A stretch of 64,000 nucleotides of DNA. Source: Paenibacillus sp. SYP-B4298. Its GTDB lineage: Bacteria; Bacillota; Bacilli; Paenibacillales; Paenibacillaceae. Positions 9,396 to 18,259 of the stretch are shown piece by piece (position 1 is the stretch's first letter; every line of letters begins with the position of its first letter). Under the pieces are notes generated by a model. It was given only the letters and a program-made list of their open reading frames with translations. It made no database searches and had not been told where the DNA came from. The position numbers and the translations under genes are program-made. The stretch lies in NCBI RefSeq assembly GCF_027627475.1, contig NZ_CP115484.1, positions 3,952,001 through 4,016,000 on the forward strand. The letters run 5' to 3'.

Positions 9396-9644
9396 CGTGC
9401 ATCCCTCCTGTAGTGGATCAAGCTCGAATACGGTTCACTAGCAGCCCCGCGTTAGCCAAAAGCGTCATCGCCTTGAGTCATCTCGACGTTATATCTGTTC
9501 GTCATATGCCTGACCTATCCTGTTTTTGCAAATGCTCCAAGGTACACTATAATTATAATCAGGCCAGGACATCGTCGGTTACTATAGAAGACGACATCCG
9601 GCAACGAAACATGTCAGAATAATGCAAATGGAGAATTAGCCGCT

Positions 9645-10553
9645 ATGCAGCTTCCGCTCATTCACATTGAAGATATAGACATCAAGCTAGCCATCGGACA
9701 GTGCATGCTTAATGTGCTGTTTGTCCGATCAGGCTACTTCAAAGGCCCAGTCCCCAGGCATAGCCACAGTCTGGGCAGCTACGAGATTCATTATATTCCC
9801 TGCGGACAAGGCACGCTCATTACATCAGACAGGCAATATCAGGTGCAGCCTGGCACGCTGTATGTCACTGGCCCTGATGTCGCTCATGAGCAAATCCCTC
9901 ATCCCCTGGACCCTATGGCGGAATATTGCATCTTCTTCGAGCTGCTTCCGCGCGAAGCTTCGACAACAGCTAACCAGGCCGTCGCCCGCCAAGATGCGCT
10001 GCTGTCGGAGCTGCTGCTGAGCACGCCGTTCTGGATCGGACAGGATACGGAGCAACTGATGGGGCTCTTCGCTCTGCTTGCAGAGGAGGTGGCTGCCGCC
10101 AGGCTCGGCTATCACACCAATGTTACACGGCTGCTGGAGATTATCATTACCCGCGTCCTTCGCCAGTACCCGTCCAGCCAGCCGCCACTGCCGCCAGCTC
10201 CGCTCAAGACACTCGATGACAAGCGTCTGCTAACGATTGAGCGCTGCTTCCTCCACCAGTACGCGACAATTACGCTGAAGCTGCTGGCCGAACAGCTCGG
10301 ATTAAGCATTCGGCAGACAGAGCGAGCCGTCTACAAGCAATATGGCCTTACCTTCACCGACAAAAAGCTACAGGCGCGCATGGGGGCTGCCGCTCGCTTG
10401 CTGGCCTCCACCGACCTATCCGTTACCCAGGTTGCCGCCCAGGTGGGGTTTGCAACATTAGCGCAGTTCAGCCGCGCCTTCAAAACGTTCTACGGCTTAT
10501 CTGCGACACAGTACCGGGCAGGCCAGCAGATACGCGCCGATCATTCCGATTGA
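9645..10553 (+). CDS. AraC-family transcriptional regulator (divergent from GH95)
   Basis: This 302-residue regulator has an N-terminal cupin fold. The segment HSHSLGSYEIHYIPCGQG, then LYVTGPDVAHEQ, resembles AraC-type sugar-binding pockets. The C-terminal double helix-turn-helix reads LKLLAEQLGLSIRQTERAV and VTQVAAQVGFATLAQFSRAF. A GGAG lies 11 nt before the ATG. It is transcribed away from the fucosidase gene across a 249-bp intergenic region, the classic arrangement for a pathway-specific activator. The effector is not identifiable. No terminator with a clear T-run is visible on the plus strand after it. Confidence 0.88.
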   Translation: MQLPLIHIEDIDIKLAIGQCMLNVLFVRSGYFKGPVPRHSHSLGSYEIHYIPCGQGTLITSDRQYQVQPGTLYVTGPDVAHEQIPHPLDPMAEYCIFFELLPREASTTANQAVARQDALLSELLLSTPFWIGQDTEQLMGLFALLAEEVAAARLGYHTNVTRLLEIIITRVLRQYPSSQPPLPPAPLKTLDDKRLLTIERCFLHQYATITLKLLAEQLGLSIRQTERAVYKQYGLTFTDKKLQARMGAAARLLASTDLSVTQVAAQVGFATLAQFSRAFKTFYGLSATQYRAGQQIRADHSD

Positions 10554-10767
10554 GCTGGCACGGAAGCCCCGCAAGGCGATACGCAGGCTTAACGGGTGGC
10601 TGCTAGACGCGAACAGAGCGAGGCCGATGCTGGCAGAGGGCTATAGACGCAAGGCGCCGGGGGCACGGCGAGAGGATCGCTGCCACGGCCGGGTACAAAC
10701 CACCGGACGCAGGCGGAGCTAGCTCATAAGCTGAGATGCTAGCGGCTCGCCGCACGCATACCAAAAA

Positions 10768-10802
10768 AGATGGAACGAAGCAGGCCGCCTGCCGTTCCAT
10801 CT
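10768..10802 (-). terminator. Rho-independent terminator of the second reductase gene
   Basis: AGATGGAACG / CGTTCCATCT form a 10-bp stem enclosing a nested GCAGG/CCTGC stem, followed on the minus strand by TTTTTTGG. It lies 8 nt past the reductase stop codon. The region between 10554 and 10767 holds no supported gene. Confidence 0.88.
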
Positions 10803-10809
10803 CTGTACA

Positions 10810-11808
10810 TTACAGCTTCATATTGCTGCTATGGCCCGGAGAGAGCTTCGCTGCCGGGTCCACATACACCTTCGCATTATTAATCGCGGTCGGCGCCTCT
10901 CCGAAGCCCACCGCAATCAGCTTCACCTTCCCCGGATAGGTGGTGATGTCGCCGGCAGCGAAGATGCCAGGAATGCTCGTCTCCATACGGGTATCGACCA
11001 CGATCGCCCCTTGCTGAACCTCCAATCCCCACTTCGCAATCGGGCCGAGCGAGGACAGGAATCCAAAGCTGACGATCAATGCATCGCAGGGCAACTGCGA
11101 TGTGCCGCCTGTCATCACATCCGTAACCTCGATCTGCTCGATGCTCCCTTCCCCATCCAGTCTCGTAATTTCAGCAGGCGTGATCACTCGAACCTGTGAG
11201 GCTCGCAGCTTCTCTACACTGTGCTCATGCGCCCGGAACTTGTCGCGACGATGAACCAGCGTCACCTCCTTGGCGATCGGCTCCAGCATCAGCGCCCAGT
11301 CAACAGCCGAGTCGCCGCCGCCATTGATAATAACCCGTTGACCTTCGAATTGCTGCAGATCGGTGACAAAGTAATGCAGATTCGTCTGTTCATAGCACTC
11401 CGCTCGCTCCAGATTCAGACGGCGCGGCTCGAATGCCCCAATCCCTGCCGTTATAATGACCGCCTTGCTATAATGAACCGCCTTATCTGTCACAATCTCA
11501 AACTCCCGCTCCGCTCGCTTCACTACCCGCTGCACCTTTTCCCCCAGACGAATGTCTACAGGAAATAACGACATCTGCTCCAGCAGGTTCTGCGTAAGCT
11601 CGGCTGCGGTCACCTTGGGGAAGCCAGCCACATCATAAATATATTTCTCCGGGTAAAGCGCCATCAGTTGGCCGCCCAGTTGAGGCATGCTATCGATAAT
11701 TTTCACACTCGCCTGACGCATTCCCGCGTAGAAGGCTGCGAACATTCCGGCGGGTCCACCGCCAATAATCGCTATATCTGTCCAATCCTTGCCTGGCTCA
11801 ACCGTCAA
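10810..11808 (-). CDS. Ferredoxin--NADP(+) reductase (YumC type)
   Basis: This FAD/NADPH reductase has 332 residues. It carries the FAD motif [16 protein letters not shown] near residue 14, the NADPH motif [13 protein letters not shown] near residue 162 and the C-terminal [14 protein letters not shown] segment. It lacks a redox CxxC, so it is a ferredoxin or flavodoxin reductase rather than a thioredoxin reductase. The start is a TTG at 11808 with a GGAGGAGAG ribosome site. The gene stands alone, with its own terminator. An AT-rich stretch with a TATAAT element lies upstream. Compared with the reductase at 232-1281 it has no Fur box in front, so this is more likely the housekeeping copy. Confidence 0.9.
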   Translation of the reverse strand: MTVEPGKDWTDIAIIGGGPAGMFAAFYAGMRQASVKIIDSMPQLGGQLMALYPEKYIYDVAGFPKVTAAELTQNLLEQMSLFPVDIRLGEKVQRVVKRAEREFEIVTDKAVHYSKAVIITAGIGAFEPRRLNLERAECYEQTNLHYFVTDLQQFEGQRVIINGGGDSAVDWALMLEPIAKEVTLVHRRDKFRAHEHSVEKLRASQVRVITPAEITRLDGEGSIEQIEVTDVMTGGTSQLPCDALIVSFGFLSSLGPIAKWGLEVQQGAIVVDTRMETSIPGIFAAGDITTYPGKVKLIAVGFGEAPTAINNAKVYVDPAAKLSPGHSSNMKL

Positions 11809-11914
11809 TATGCTCTCCTCCTATCTTTATATACATAATAAATTATAATGTATAGAAAGTAGAAATACCATCTCTTTGTTGCGACAGGCTGCAGGGGGCA
11901 GTATTAGAGCCTAA

Positions 11915-12029
11915 GCCAGAGGCAAGCAGAGACACACCGCGCAGCTTCGAGCGCGTGGTGTGTCTCTGCTTGATAGGGGGCGTTCCTCGCCGCGCCAACC
12001 TGCTCCTCTCATTCGTCCTGGCCTCTGGC
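11915..12029. repeat. Nested inverted repeats between two genes
   Basis: The 433-bp gap between the reductase and the sensor-regulator gene holds a long palindrome. AAGCAGAGACACACC (11924-11938) pairs with GGTGTGTCTCTGCTT (11957-11971), with an inner GCGC/GCGC pair. It is flanked by GCCAGAGGC (11915-11923) and GCCTCTGGC (12021-12029). There is no T-run on either side, so this is not a classical terminator. No convincing protein-coding frame was seen here. It may end or stabilise the 12.2-20.9 kb operon transcript. Confidence 0.55.
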
Positions 12030-12241
12030 TGCACCGCGCACAGCTCCCGGCGCACGCTCCGCTGCATGACGGCAGTTGGACGAACGCACCTCCTAAGCCT
12101 AGACCTGCTACGCGACATCACAGCTGGGAGTGGGTACGTTTGCAGAGCCAATGCGGTTTGATACGATTGAGCGGCTTGATTCAGCCTTATTTCGCTTCCT
12201 GTCGCTTATTCAGTCGAAAAACCGCTGACCCATCCTCAAGC

Positions 12242-14533
12242 TCAGCCTTGCGTATGAACCGACTGCCGATATTGTCCGGGCGTCTGCTCCTCCTGCTTTT
12301 TGAAGATGCGAATAAAGGTTTGCACATTGCCGTAGCCCACCTTCTCCGCAATGCCCGCCAGCGGCATATCCGGTTGCTGCACCAGCCATTGCTTCGCATG
12401 GTGAACCCGGCAGCGATTGATGGCCTCCAGCACTCCTAGCCCCTTTTGGCGTTTGTAGACCTTCGACAGATAAGAGACCGAGAACTGATACAGATCCGCG
12501 AGCTGCTGAACGCTCAGACTGGGGTCCATATAGTGCGCCTCGATATACCGATCGATATACTCCAGCTTCTTGCCCGTCGATTCATCCTTCTCTTCATAAT
12601 GCAGGATCATCTCCTCGATAATCGCCATGATCTCCTGCTCCAGCCCGCGGATCGTCGATGCATTCAGCAGCCGTCCAATCGGATTCATGTCTGTGTAGAA
12701 CTGCTCCTCCGCCGGGGTTTTCCGCATCTCGATCGCATTCAGCACCAGATTCATCAGGCCGAACATCCGGCATTTGAGCAGTTGGATCGACACGCCATCC
12801 GTGTAGCCATAGTAGCCGGTAATCATCTCCAGCTTCGCCTTGGCCTTATCATAGTTATGCTCCAGCATGTAGGACATGAAGTCTTGCTCCGCGCGGATCA
12901 TATCGCTTCGATTCCATTGTGGATGAGGCTGTGTGAAGCTGCTGTCATAGCATATGACTCCTGTCTTGCCCGTCATGTTGGCATAATTGCAGGTCTGCTG
13001 CGCCTGCGCATAGGCGGCGGGTATACGGGACGCATCGTGGCATCCGCTGCTCAAGGACAGTTGCAGATCAGCGTCAAAGTAGTGAATGATGCAATCCCGC
13101 GCCTGCTCCAGCCTCCTCGCGATGTCCACATCCGCCCCCTCTTCCTCCGCCTGATCCGACCAGATCACCCCGGTAAGCTCGGCGTCTCTCCAAAAGAAGC
13201 AGTTATACGCTTCGCCCAGCATCTCCTTGGCAATATTATTGAGACAGATGAGCAAGATATGCTCACGCTCTCGAATGGGCAGCTCCTGCAATTTGCGACC
13301 GCTCGACACCACATGCACGATCACCACCACCCCATGTCGGTACGGCATGCCGAAGCTGTCGGCGAACAGTGGGTAGAGCTCCTCCGGCTTGAGCTGCTCC
13401 CGCAGCAGCCGGGAGAACTGCTTGGCGCGGATCGTCTCCTTCTCCTCTCGCAGCAGCGTCGTCAGCCGCGTATTATCCTCCACCATGCTGGAGATTTCCT
13501 GCTGCAGGCTTAGGAAGATGTCCTCATTCGACTCCGGCGGGGAGCCTGGCTTGCCTGAGCCCGTCTGGAACTTCTTCCTGAGCGTTAACACCGGACGATA
13601 CCGACGGCTCGTCTCGATGTAGCCGACCGCGGCGGCCAGTATGATTCCGATACACAGATAGCCATACAGCATCGGCCGCAGCGCATAGATTTCCTTAAAA
13701 TATTGATCCACCGGAACAACGGAGATATACTCCCAGTCCGCATGAGTCAGCCTCTGGCTCGTCACAACCTTGTGCCCAACGAAATTTTCTCCCTGCTGCA
13801 TCGTTCCATAGGCGAACGGAAGATGTCCTGCCTCCCCTGTCGTCGCGATCAGCTCCCCGTCCGCGTCAACGAGATAGCCGAAGCTGGCACTTGGATCGCC
13901 CGCCTCCTGGTCCCCGATTATGAGACGCTCCAGCTCCTTGCGATCCAGCGCAACAATCGCCAGAGCGTATACCTCATGCGCGCCGCGGCGCTTGAGCGGA
14001 CTGAAGTAATAGATCATATCGCCCGCCTTCATGAAGGTGTTCGTCAGACGGCCCTGGGCGAATTCGCGCCACGCCTCCCGGCTCATGCCGAACCGCTGCT
14101 CCGTGAACGTCCCCTGCTTATCCTGAATCAAGCTGTAGGAGCTGATATAACAGGCGCAGCCGCTGTAATAGACATAGACATCCTTAATGTTGCCATATAA
14201 GTAAAGCCCCTTCAGCTCCTCCGCCGCCTTGTGAAGCGCATAATAATCACTGCCGGCAAGCGGCGGTTCTATGAATGCGGCAGATACGAGCCTCTCATTG
14301 AAGGTGAGCGCCGAGACGCTCTGCTCGATATCCAGCAGCTTGCTGTCGATCAGCGTCCTGGCCTGCTCGGCCGACTGCCGCTGCGCCATAACGACTGCCC
14401 GTTCTGTGGCGTACAGCCCAACCATATATAGCAACAGGCCGAGCAGCAGAAACAACAGAATGACGCACATCGAGCTGATGAACCATCTGCGGAAGGTTCG
14501 TTCGCCGAACAACAGATTTTTTCGCCACAACAA
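12242..14533 (-). CDS. Membrane sensor with C-terminal AraC DNA-binding domain
   Basis: This 763-residue one-component sensor-regulator is common in Paenibacillus sugar loci. A membrane helix near residues 17-40 is followed by an extracellular Cache-like domain of about 250 residues. A second helix lies near 288-310, then a cytoplasmic linker. The C-terminal ~100 residues carry the AraC helix-turn-helix pair (SVQQLADLYQFSVSYLSKVY and LAGIAEKVGYGNVQTFIRIF). It should sense an extracellular ligand and control the transport operon encoded just upstream on the same strand. The start is a TTG at 14533 or the adjoining TTG, with GGAGAG upstream. The MFS gene lies 20 nt before it, so it closes the operon. 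Confidence 0.87.
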   Translation of the reverse strand: MLWRKNLLFGERTFRRWFISSMCVILLFLLLGLLLYMVGLYATERAVVMAQRQSAEQARTLIDSKLLDIEQSVSALTFNERLVSAAFIEPPLAGSDYYALHKAAEELKGLYLYGNIKDVYVYYSGCACYISSYSLIQDKQGTFTEQRFGMSREAWREFAQGRLTNTFMKAGDMIYYFSPLKRRGAHEVYALAIVALDRKELERLIIGDQEAGDPSASFGYLVDADGELIATTGEAGHLPFAYGTMQQGENFVGHKVVTSQRLTHADWEYISVVPVDQYFKEIYALRPMLYGYLCIGIILAAAVGYIETSRRYRPVLTLRKKFQTGSGKPGSPPESNEDIFLSLQQEISSMVEDNTRLTTLLREEKETIRAKQFSRLLREQLKPEELYPLFADSFGMPYRHGVVVIVHVVSSGRKLQELPIREREHILLICLNNIAKEMLGEAYNCFFWRDAELTGVIWSDQAEEEGADVDIARRLEQARDCIIHYFDADLQLSLSSGCHDASRIPAAYAQAQQTCNYANMTGKTGVICYDSSFTQPHPQWNRSDMIRAEQDFMSYMLEHNYDKAKAKLEMITGYYGYTDGVSIQLLKCRMFGLMNLVLNAIEMRKTPAEEQFYTDMNPIGRLLNASTIRGLEQEIMAIIEEMILHYEEKDESTGKKLEYIDRYIEAHYMDPSLSVQQLADLYQFSVSYLSKVYKRQKGLGVLEAINRCRVHHAKQWLVQQPDMPLAGIAEKVGYGNVQTFIRIFKKQEEQTPGQYRQSVHTQG

Positions 14534-14552
14534 CCGCTCTCCGCCCCCTTTG

Positions 14553-15752
14553 CTACCCTCTATCAGATGAGCGGCTATTCCTCCTCCTCCACCCTCTTAC
14601 TGCCGCGTATCCTATGACGACAACTGCCACGGGCAAGGCATAGATTCGGAACATCAGCGAATATCCGCTCTCCTCGATCATCCCGCCCGCCAGCGCCGGC
14701 GAGACGGCCTGCCCCAGATCGGCGCCGATGAAGAAGGTGCTGGTCGCTGCGCCGCGCCGCTGCGGTGTAACCGCTTGCACAACAGCGGCCTGCAGCGCTG
14801 GCTGAACAGCTCCGACCCCGAGCGCCTTGAGTACAGCAGCCGCGGCAAACAGCCCGAGCGCCTTCCCCTCTTGCGCCTGGCTCAGCAGGATGAACGCAAG
14901 GGCTATCCCCATCATACCGGGATAGAAGACAAATGAAAACCCCCGCCGATCTGCCAATCTTCCACAGATCAGGCGAGCGGTGAACAGTGCCAGTGCGCTG
15001 AGGGTGAAGTACCACCCCACTTGAACGATGCCCAGCGATTCGCCATACATCGCGATGTAGCTGACTTCGATCCCGTTAGCCGAGGAGATGGCCAGAGCGA
15101 TCACGGCATAGAGCAGCGCTTCCCGCGCGAGGAAGTCGCTCGCCCTCAGACGGAGCCCGGCCCGCGCCTCCTGCTCCCTCTCCTCTCTACGCTCCTTGAT
15201 CAGCGGCAGCAGCCCGAGCGAGGCGACGATGCAGAGCGCCGCAGCCATATACATCCGGCTGCTGCCCGCAGCCTCAGCCAGCGCCAAGCCGATGCCGGGG
15301 CCAGCCGCCATCGCCAGCGTCTGCGCCAGGCCGAAGTAGCCCATCCCTTCTCCCATTCGACCTTCCGGGATGTAAGCGGCGACCAATGCCATCGTCACCG
15401 TCGTCATCATGCCGAAGGACAGCCCATGGACAACCCGCAGCGCCATATAGACTGCCTCCTGCCCGGCTAACCCGTATCCTGCCACACAGATGCCATTGAG
15501 CAGCAGACAGAGCAGCAGCAGCCTGCGCTTGGCGAAGCGGTCGCACACCCAGCCGCTGAAGGGGCGAATCAGCATCGCAGCCAGCGGCATCGCCCCTATA
15601 ATGGCTCCGGCGGCGGTCAATGTCATGCCAATCCCGACCAGATGGAGCGAGAGCGTCGTAGAGACCATATAGAAGCTGACATTGACGATGGCATTCAGCA
15701 GAAACAGGGCCGTGTACATCGGGTTCCATATATGCCTCGGCTTCATCTCCAT
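14553..15752 (-). CDS. Major facilitator superfamily transporter
   Basis: This 399-residue membrane protein has about twelve hydrophobic helices. It carries an MFS loop motif between helices 2 and 3 (GWVCDRFAKRRLLL) and the related GRLADRRGFS in the second half. It resembles sugar-efflux or drug-type MFS carriers, with no family-specific signature that fixes a substrate. It lies between esterase genes and the membrane regulator in one co-directional cluster, so it may export or import a product of esterase action. The function beyond MFS is not assigned. Confidence 0.85.
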   Translation of the reverse strand: MEMKPRHIWNPMYTALFLLNAIVNVSFYMVSTTLSLHLVGIGMTLTAAGAIIGAMPLAAMLIRPFSGWVCDRFAKRRLLLLCLLLNGICVAGYGLAGQEAVYMALRVVHGLSFGMMTTVTMALVAAYIPEGRMGEGMGYFGLAQTLAMAAGPGIGLALAEAAGSSRMYMAAALCIVASLGLLPLIKERREEREQEARAGLRLRASDFLAREALLYAVIALAISSANGIEVSYIAMYGESLGIVQVGWYFTLSALALFTARLICGRLADRRGFSFVFYPGMMGIALAFILLSQAQEGKALGLFAAAAVLKALGVGAVQPALQAAVVQAVTPQRRGAATSTFFIGADLGQAVSPALAGGMIEESGYSLMFRIYALPVAVVVIGYAAVRGWRRRNSRSSDRG

Positions 15753-15771
15753 CGTGGCCTAGCCCTGCGCA

Positions 15772-16542
15772 TCACTGGCTCCGCCCCGTCAATTGCGCGC
15801 ACCAGGCCATCACCTCGGGAATCATCATCCCCCAGAATGCCCAGTCATGCTTACCCGGACGCGCATGCCATTGCCCGCTCATACCGAGCTTGCCTGTCAT
15901 ATGGAGATAGGTCTGCTGCGCACTCCCGAATGCCAGATCCTCCGTGCCGCAGCACACATACAGCTCCGGCAGCTCCGCTCCGCTCTGGGCGGCCATGTCC
16001 CCCAGATGGACAATATCATGCTCCGTACCGACCAGACGGCTCATGTCCGTCGTACCGAACAGCTTCTGATTAATATCTGCGAAGGCGCTGCCAGGCGCAG
16101 GATCGCCCAGATCGATGAAATTGCCCGCCGACAGCACCGCAATACCCGCATAACGATCCGGCCGCATCAACCCCAGCTTATAGGCGCCATGTCCGCCCAT
16201 CGACAGACCGCCAACCACATGATCGGCTCTGTCGCGGCTCAGCGGCATCATCGTACACAGCTTGTCGTACAGCTCATCAGCCACATAATCAAAATACCGC
16301 CCTAGCGGCCCGTTGGAATAGAAGCTGTTATCGCCAGAAGGCATCACAACAGCCACCCCATGCTGCTCGGCATACAGCTCCACAGCCGTATTACGCCACC
16401 AGCCGCTATCATTGTCACAGGCTCCATGCAGCAGCCACAGCACAGGATAGCTCTCCTGCTGACGGCTCTCCGGCAAGATCACCGCAATCTCCGTATGCCG
16501 CGTCAGCATCGCGGAATAGAACTCCATCTGTATAAAGGCCAT
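15772..16542 (-). CDS. Alpha/beta-hydrolase esterase, PF00756 type (paralogue 1)
   Basis: This 256-residue cytoplasmic serine esterase belongs to the putative-esterase/S-formylglutathione-hydrolase group, which also contains carbohydrate esterase family 1. The nucleophile elbow is GGLSMGGHGAYKLG, the acid lies in CCGTEDLAFG and the histidine in PGKHDWAFW. LWLLHGACDNDSGWW forms the oxyanion region. The ATG at 16542 has AAGGAGG upstream and overlaps the stop codon of the preceding esterase gene (TAATG), giving translational coupling. With no signal peptide, it probably removes acetyl or aroyl groups from imported oligosaccharides (inference). It is a paralogue of 16542-17351. Confidence 0.87.
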   Translation of the reverse strand: MAFIQMEFYSAMLTRHTEIAVILPESRQQESYPVLWLLHGACDNDSGWWRNTAVELYAEQHGVAVVMPSGDNSFYSNGPLGRYFDYVADELYDKLCTMMPLSRDRADHVVGGLSMGGHGAYKLGLMRPDRYAGIAVLSAGNFIDLGDPAPGSAFADINQKLFGTTDMSRLVGTEHDIVHLGDMAAQSGAELPELYVCCGTEDLAFGSAQQTYLHMTGKLGMSGQWHARPGKHDWAFWGMMIPEVMAWCAQLTGRSQ

Positions 16543-17351
16543 TACGATTCCTCCTTCTCCGGTCGTGTCAGCGAATCCAAGAAGACCTGAATCCACTTGT
16601 CCCAGAACTCCCATGTATGACCAGCCTGCTCAGTGTAGAACTCATAGCGATACGGATTGTTCTCCAGCCCCAGGAAATGGCTGCGCAGCGCCAATCCCAC
16701 CTCAAACCCATGATCATCGGTACCGACCGCATGGAAGATGCGCGGCAGCCGCTTGCCTTCCTCCAGATTGCGGATCGATTGCTGCAGCACATCATATTCA
16801 GTTCCCGCCAGCTCATCCGGGTCATCCACACCAAGATGAATCTGCGGCAGACTAGGCGCACCCTCGCCGCCCGGCGGTGGCGGGTAGCCCTTGATCGTGC
16901 GCAGATGCTCTAGCGGAATGACCGAGCTGGTCGACAGAACGCAGGCCGCCGCATACTTCTCCGGGTACCTGATTGCGAGTTGCATCGCACCGCCGCCGCC
17001 CATCGACAGACCGCCGATATACGTCTGCTCCCGCTCGCCGGTCAACTGCGGGAAGAAGCGACGCATGATGCTCGGCAGCTCCTCCACCATAAAGTCGCCA
17101 TACGCCGGGCCAAGCGCCATGTTCAGCCAGCGGCTCGGGCCTGCAGACGGCATGACCACCGCGATGCGATGGGCCTTTGCATACCGTTCGATGGAGCTGT
17201 TGCTCAGCCAGGCTGTGCTGTTGCCGCTGCCCCCGTGCAGCAGATAGAGAACGGGAATGGATTCGTCCTTGCAGCCATCCGGCAGGATGACCCTTATTTT
17301 TGTCTGCGAGCATAACGTCTTGGAGAACGTATGCAGTTGAAGCAACGCCAT
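16542..17351 (-). CDS. Alpha/beta-hydrolase esterase, PF00756 type (paralogue 2)
   Basis: This second esterase of the same family has 269 residues. The elbow is GGLSMGGGGAMQLA, the acid lies in VGTDDHGFE and the histidine in AGHTWEFWDKW. YLLHGGSGNSTAWL forms the oxyanion hole. The start was set at the ATG at 17351, preceded by GGGAGG. An upstream in-frame ATG at 17384 has no ribosome site and overlaps the permease gene. It is coupled to the next esterase by a TAATG overlap. Sequence divergence from its neighbour in the loops suggests different acyl substrates rather than redundancy. Confidence 0.87.
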   Translation of the reverse strand: MALLQLHTFSKTLCSQTKIRVILPDGCKDESIPVLYLLHGGSGNSTAWLSNSSIERYAKAHRIAVVMPSAGPSRWLNMALGPAYGDFMVEELPSIMRRFFPQLTGEREQTYIGGLSMGGGGAMQLAIRYPEKYAAACVLSTSSVIPLEHLRTIKGYPPPPGGEGAPSLPQIHLGVDDPDELAGTEYDVLQQSIRNLEEGKRLPRIFHAVGTDDHGFEVGLALRSHFLGLENNPYRYEFYTEQAGHTWEFWDKWIQVFLDSLTRPEKEES

Positions 17352-17364
17352 CGCTAATCCTCCC

Positions 17365-18240
17365 TTATCCTTTGATGGCGCCAATCATGACGCCCTTCGC
17401 AAAATATTTTTGAATAAATGGATAAATTGCCAATACAGGCAGTGTGCTTACAATTACTGTACAATACTTGATCAATGATTTATACATCGTAATGGAGGCA
17501 TTGGCCCCGCCGGAGGTCATATTGGTGCTGCCATCAATCAATATTTCCCGTAAAATAATCTGCAGCGGGTACTTGGCCCGATCCGCGATATAGAGCGAGG
17601 CAGGGAACCAGGAATTCCAGTGCATCACGGCAATAAATAACACAATGACTGCAATCGATGCCTTGGACAGCGGCAATATAATCTTGAGGAAAATATACAG
17701 GTCGCTCGCACCATCGAGCTTGGCGGATTCCTCCAGCGACACGGGCACCCCTTGAAACGAAGTGCGCAAAATGATCAGATGGAACACGTTGACCATCGTT
17801 GGCAGGATGAGCGCCCAGGCGCTGTTATACAGCCCCAGCTTCTGAATGAGAATATAATTGGGGATCATGCCCCCATTAAACAGCATCGTGAACGTAATGA
17901 GCAGCATCAGCGTATTCGCAGGACGGAAATAGCTCCGCGACAGTGTAAATGCGCCCAGCGCGGTCATCGTAATGCCCAGCAGCGTTCCGCCGGTCACGTA
18001 GAGCAGCGTGTTCAGATAGCTTTTCCAGATCGATGCATTGGCGAAGACGATGCTATAGCCCTTGAAGGTAATCTCTCCTGCCGGGAACAGCAATAAGGAT
18101 TTGTTCGCATTAAGCGCTCCAGGCGATGACAGCGACGCCGACAGTGTGTGCCACATAGGCGCCAGACACAGGAGAGCAATCAGGGCAAGCAGCGCGTAGT
18201 CCATTGCCAGAAACAGCCGGCGACCTATACTTTTATCCAT
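17365..18240 (-). CDS. Carbohydrate ABC permease, LplC/YtcP type
   Basis: This inner-membrane subunit of a CUT1-family oligosaccharide importer has 291 residues and six predicted helices. The EAA loop, which contacts the ATPase, is readable as SLEESAKLDGASDLYIFLKI near residue 155. The C-terminus ends FAKGVMIGAIKG, characteristic of the YtcP/LplC branch. GGAGGAG precedes the ATG at 18240. It pairs with the permease at 18260-19162. As is normal for this branch, no ATPase gene is present, and a shared MsmX-like ATPase is expected. Confidence 0.94.
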   Translation of the reverse strand: MDKSIGRRLFLAMDYALLALIALLCLAPMWHTLSASLSSPGALNANKSLLLFPAGEITFKGYSIVFANASIWKSYLNTLLYVTGGTLLGITMTALGAFTLSRSYFRPANTLMLLITFTMLFNGGMIPNYILIQKLGLYNSAWALILPTMVNVFHLIILRTSFQGVPVSLEESAKLDGASDLYIFLKIILPLSKASIAVIVLFIAVMHWNSWFPASLYIADRAKYPLQIILREILIDGSTNMTSGGANASITMYKSLIKYCTVIVSTLPVLAIYPFIQKYFAKGVMIGAIKG

Positions 18241-18259
18241 AAATTCTCGCTCCTCCTTC

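Noticed and set aside
9396-9644. Possible cre site in the GH95/AraC intergenic region
   Set aside because: The best match to the consensus had several mismatches at key positions, so it was not reported.
11843-12161. Short open frames on both strands in the gap after the second reductase
   Set aside because: They overlap strong inverted repeats, have no ribosome sites and are Arg/Ser-rich, typical of non-coding GC-rich DNA.
12446-13513. Plus-strand open frame of 355 codons
   Set aside because: Antisense shadow of the membrane sensor-regulator gene, which has clear domains on the minus strand.
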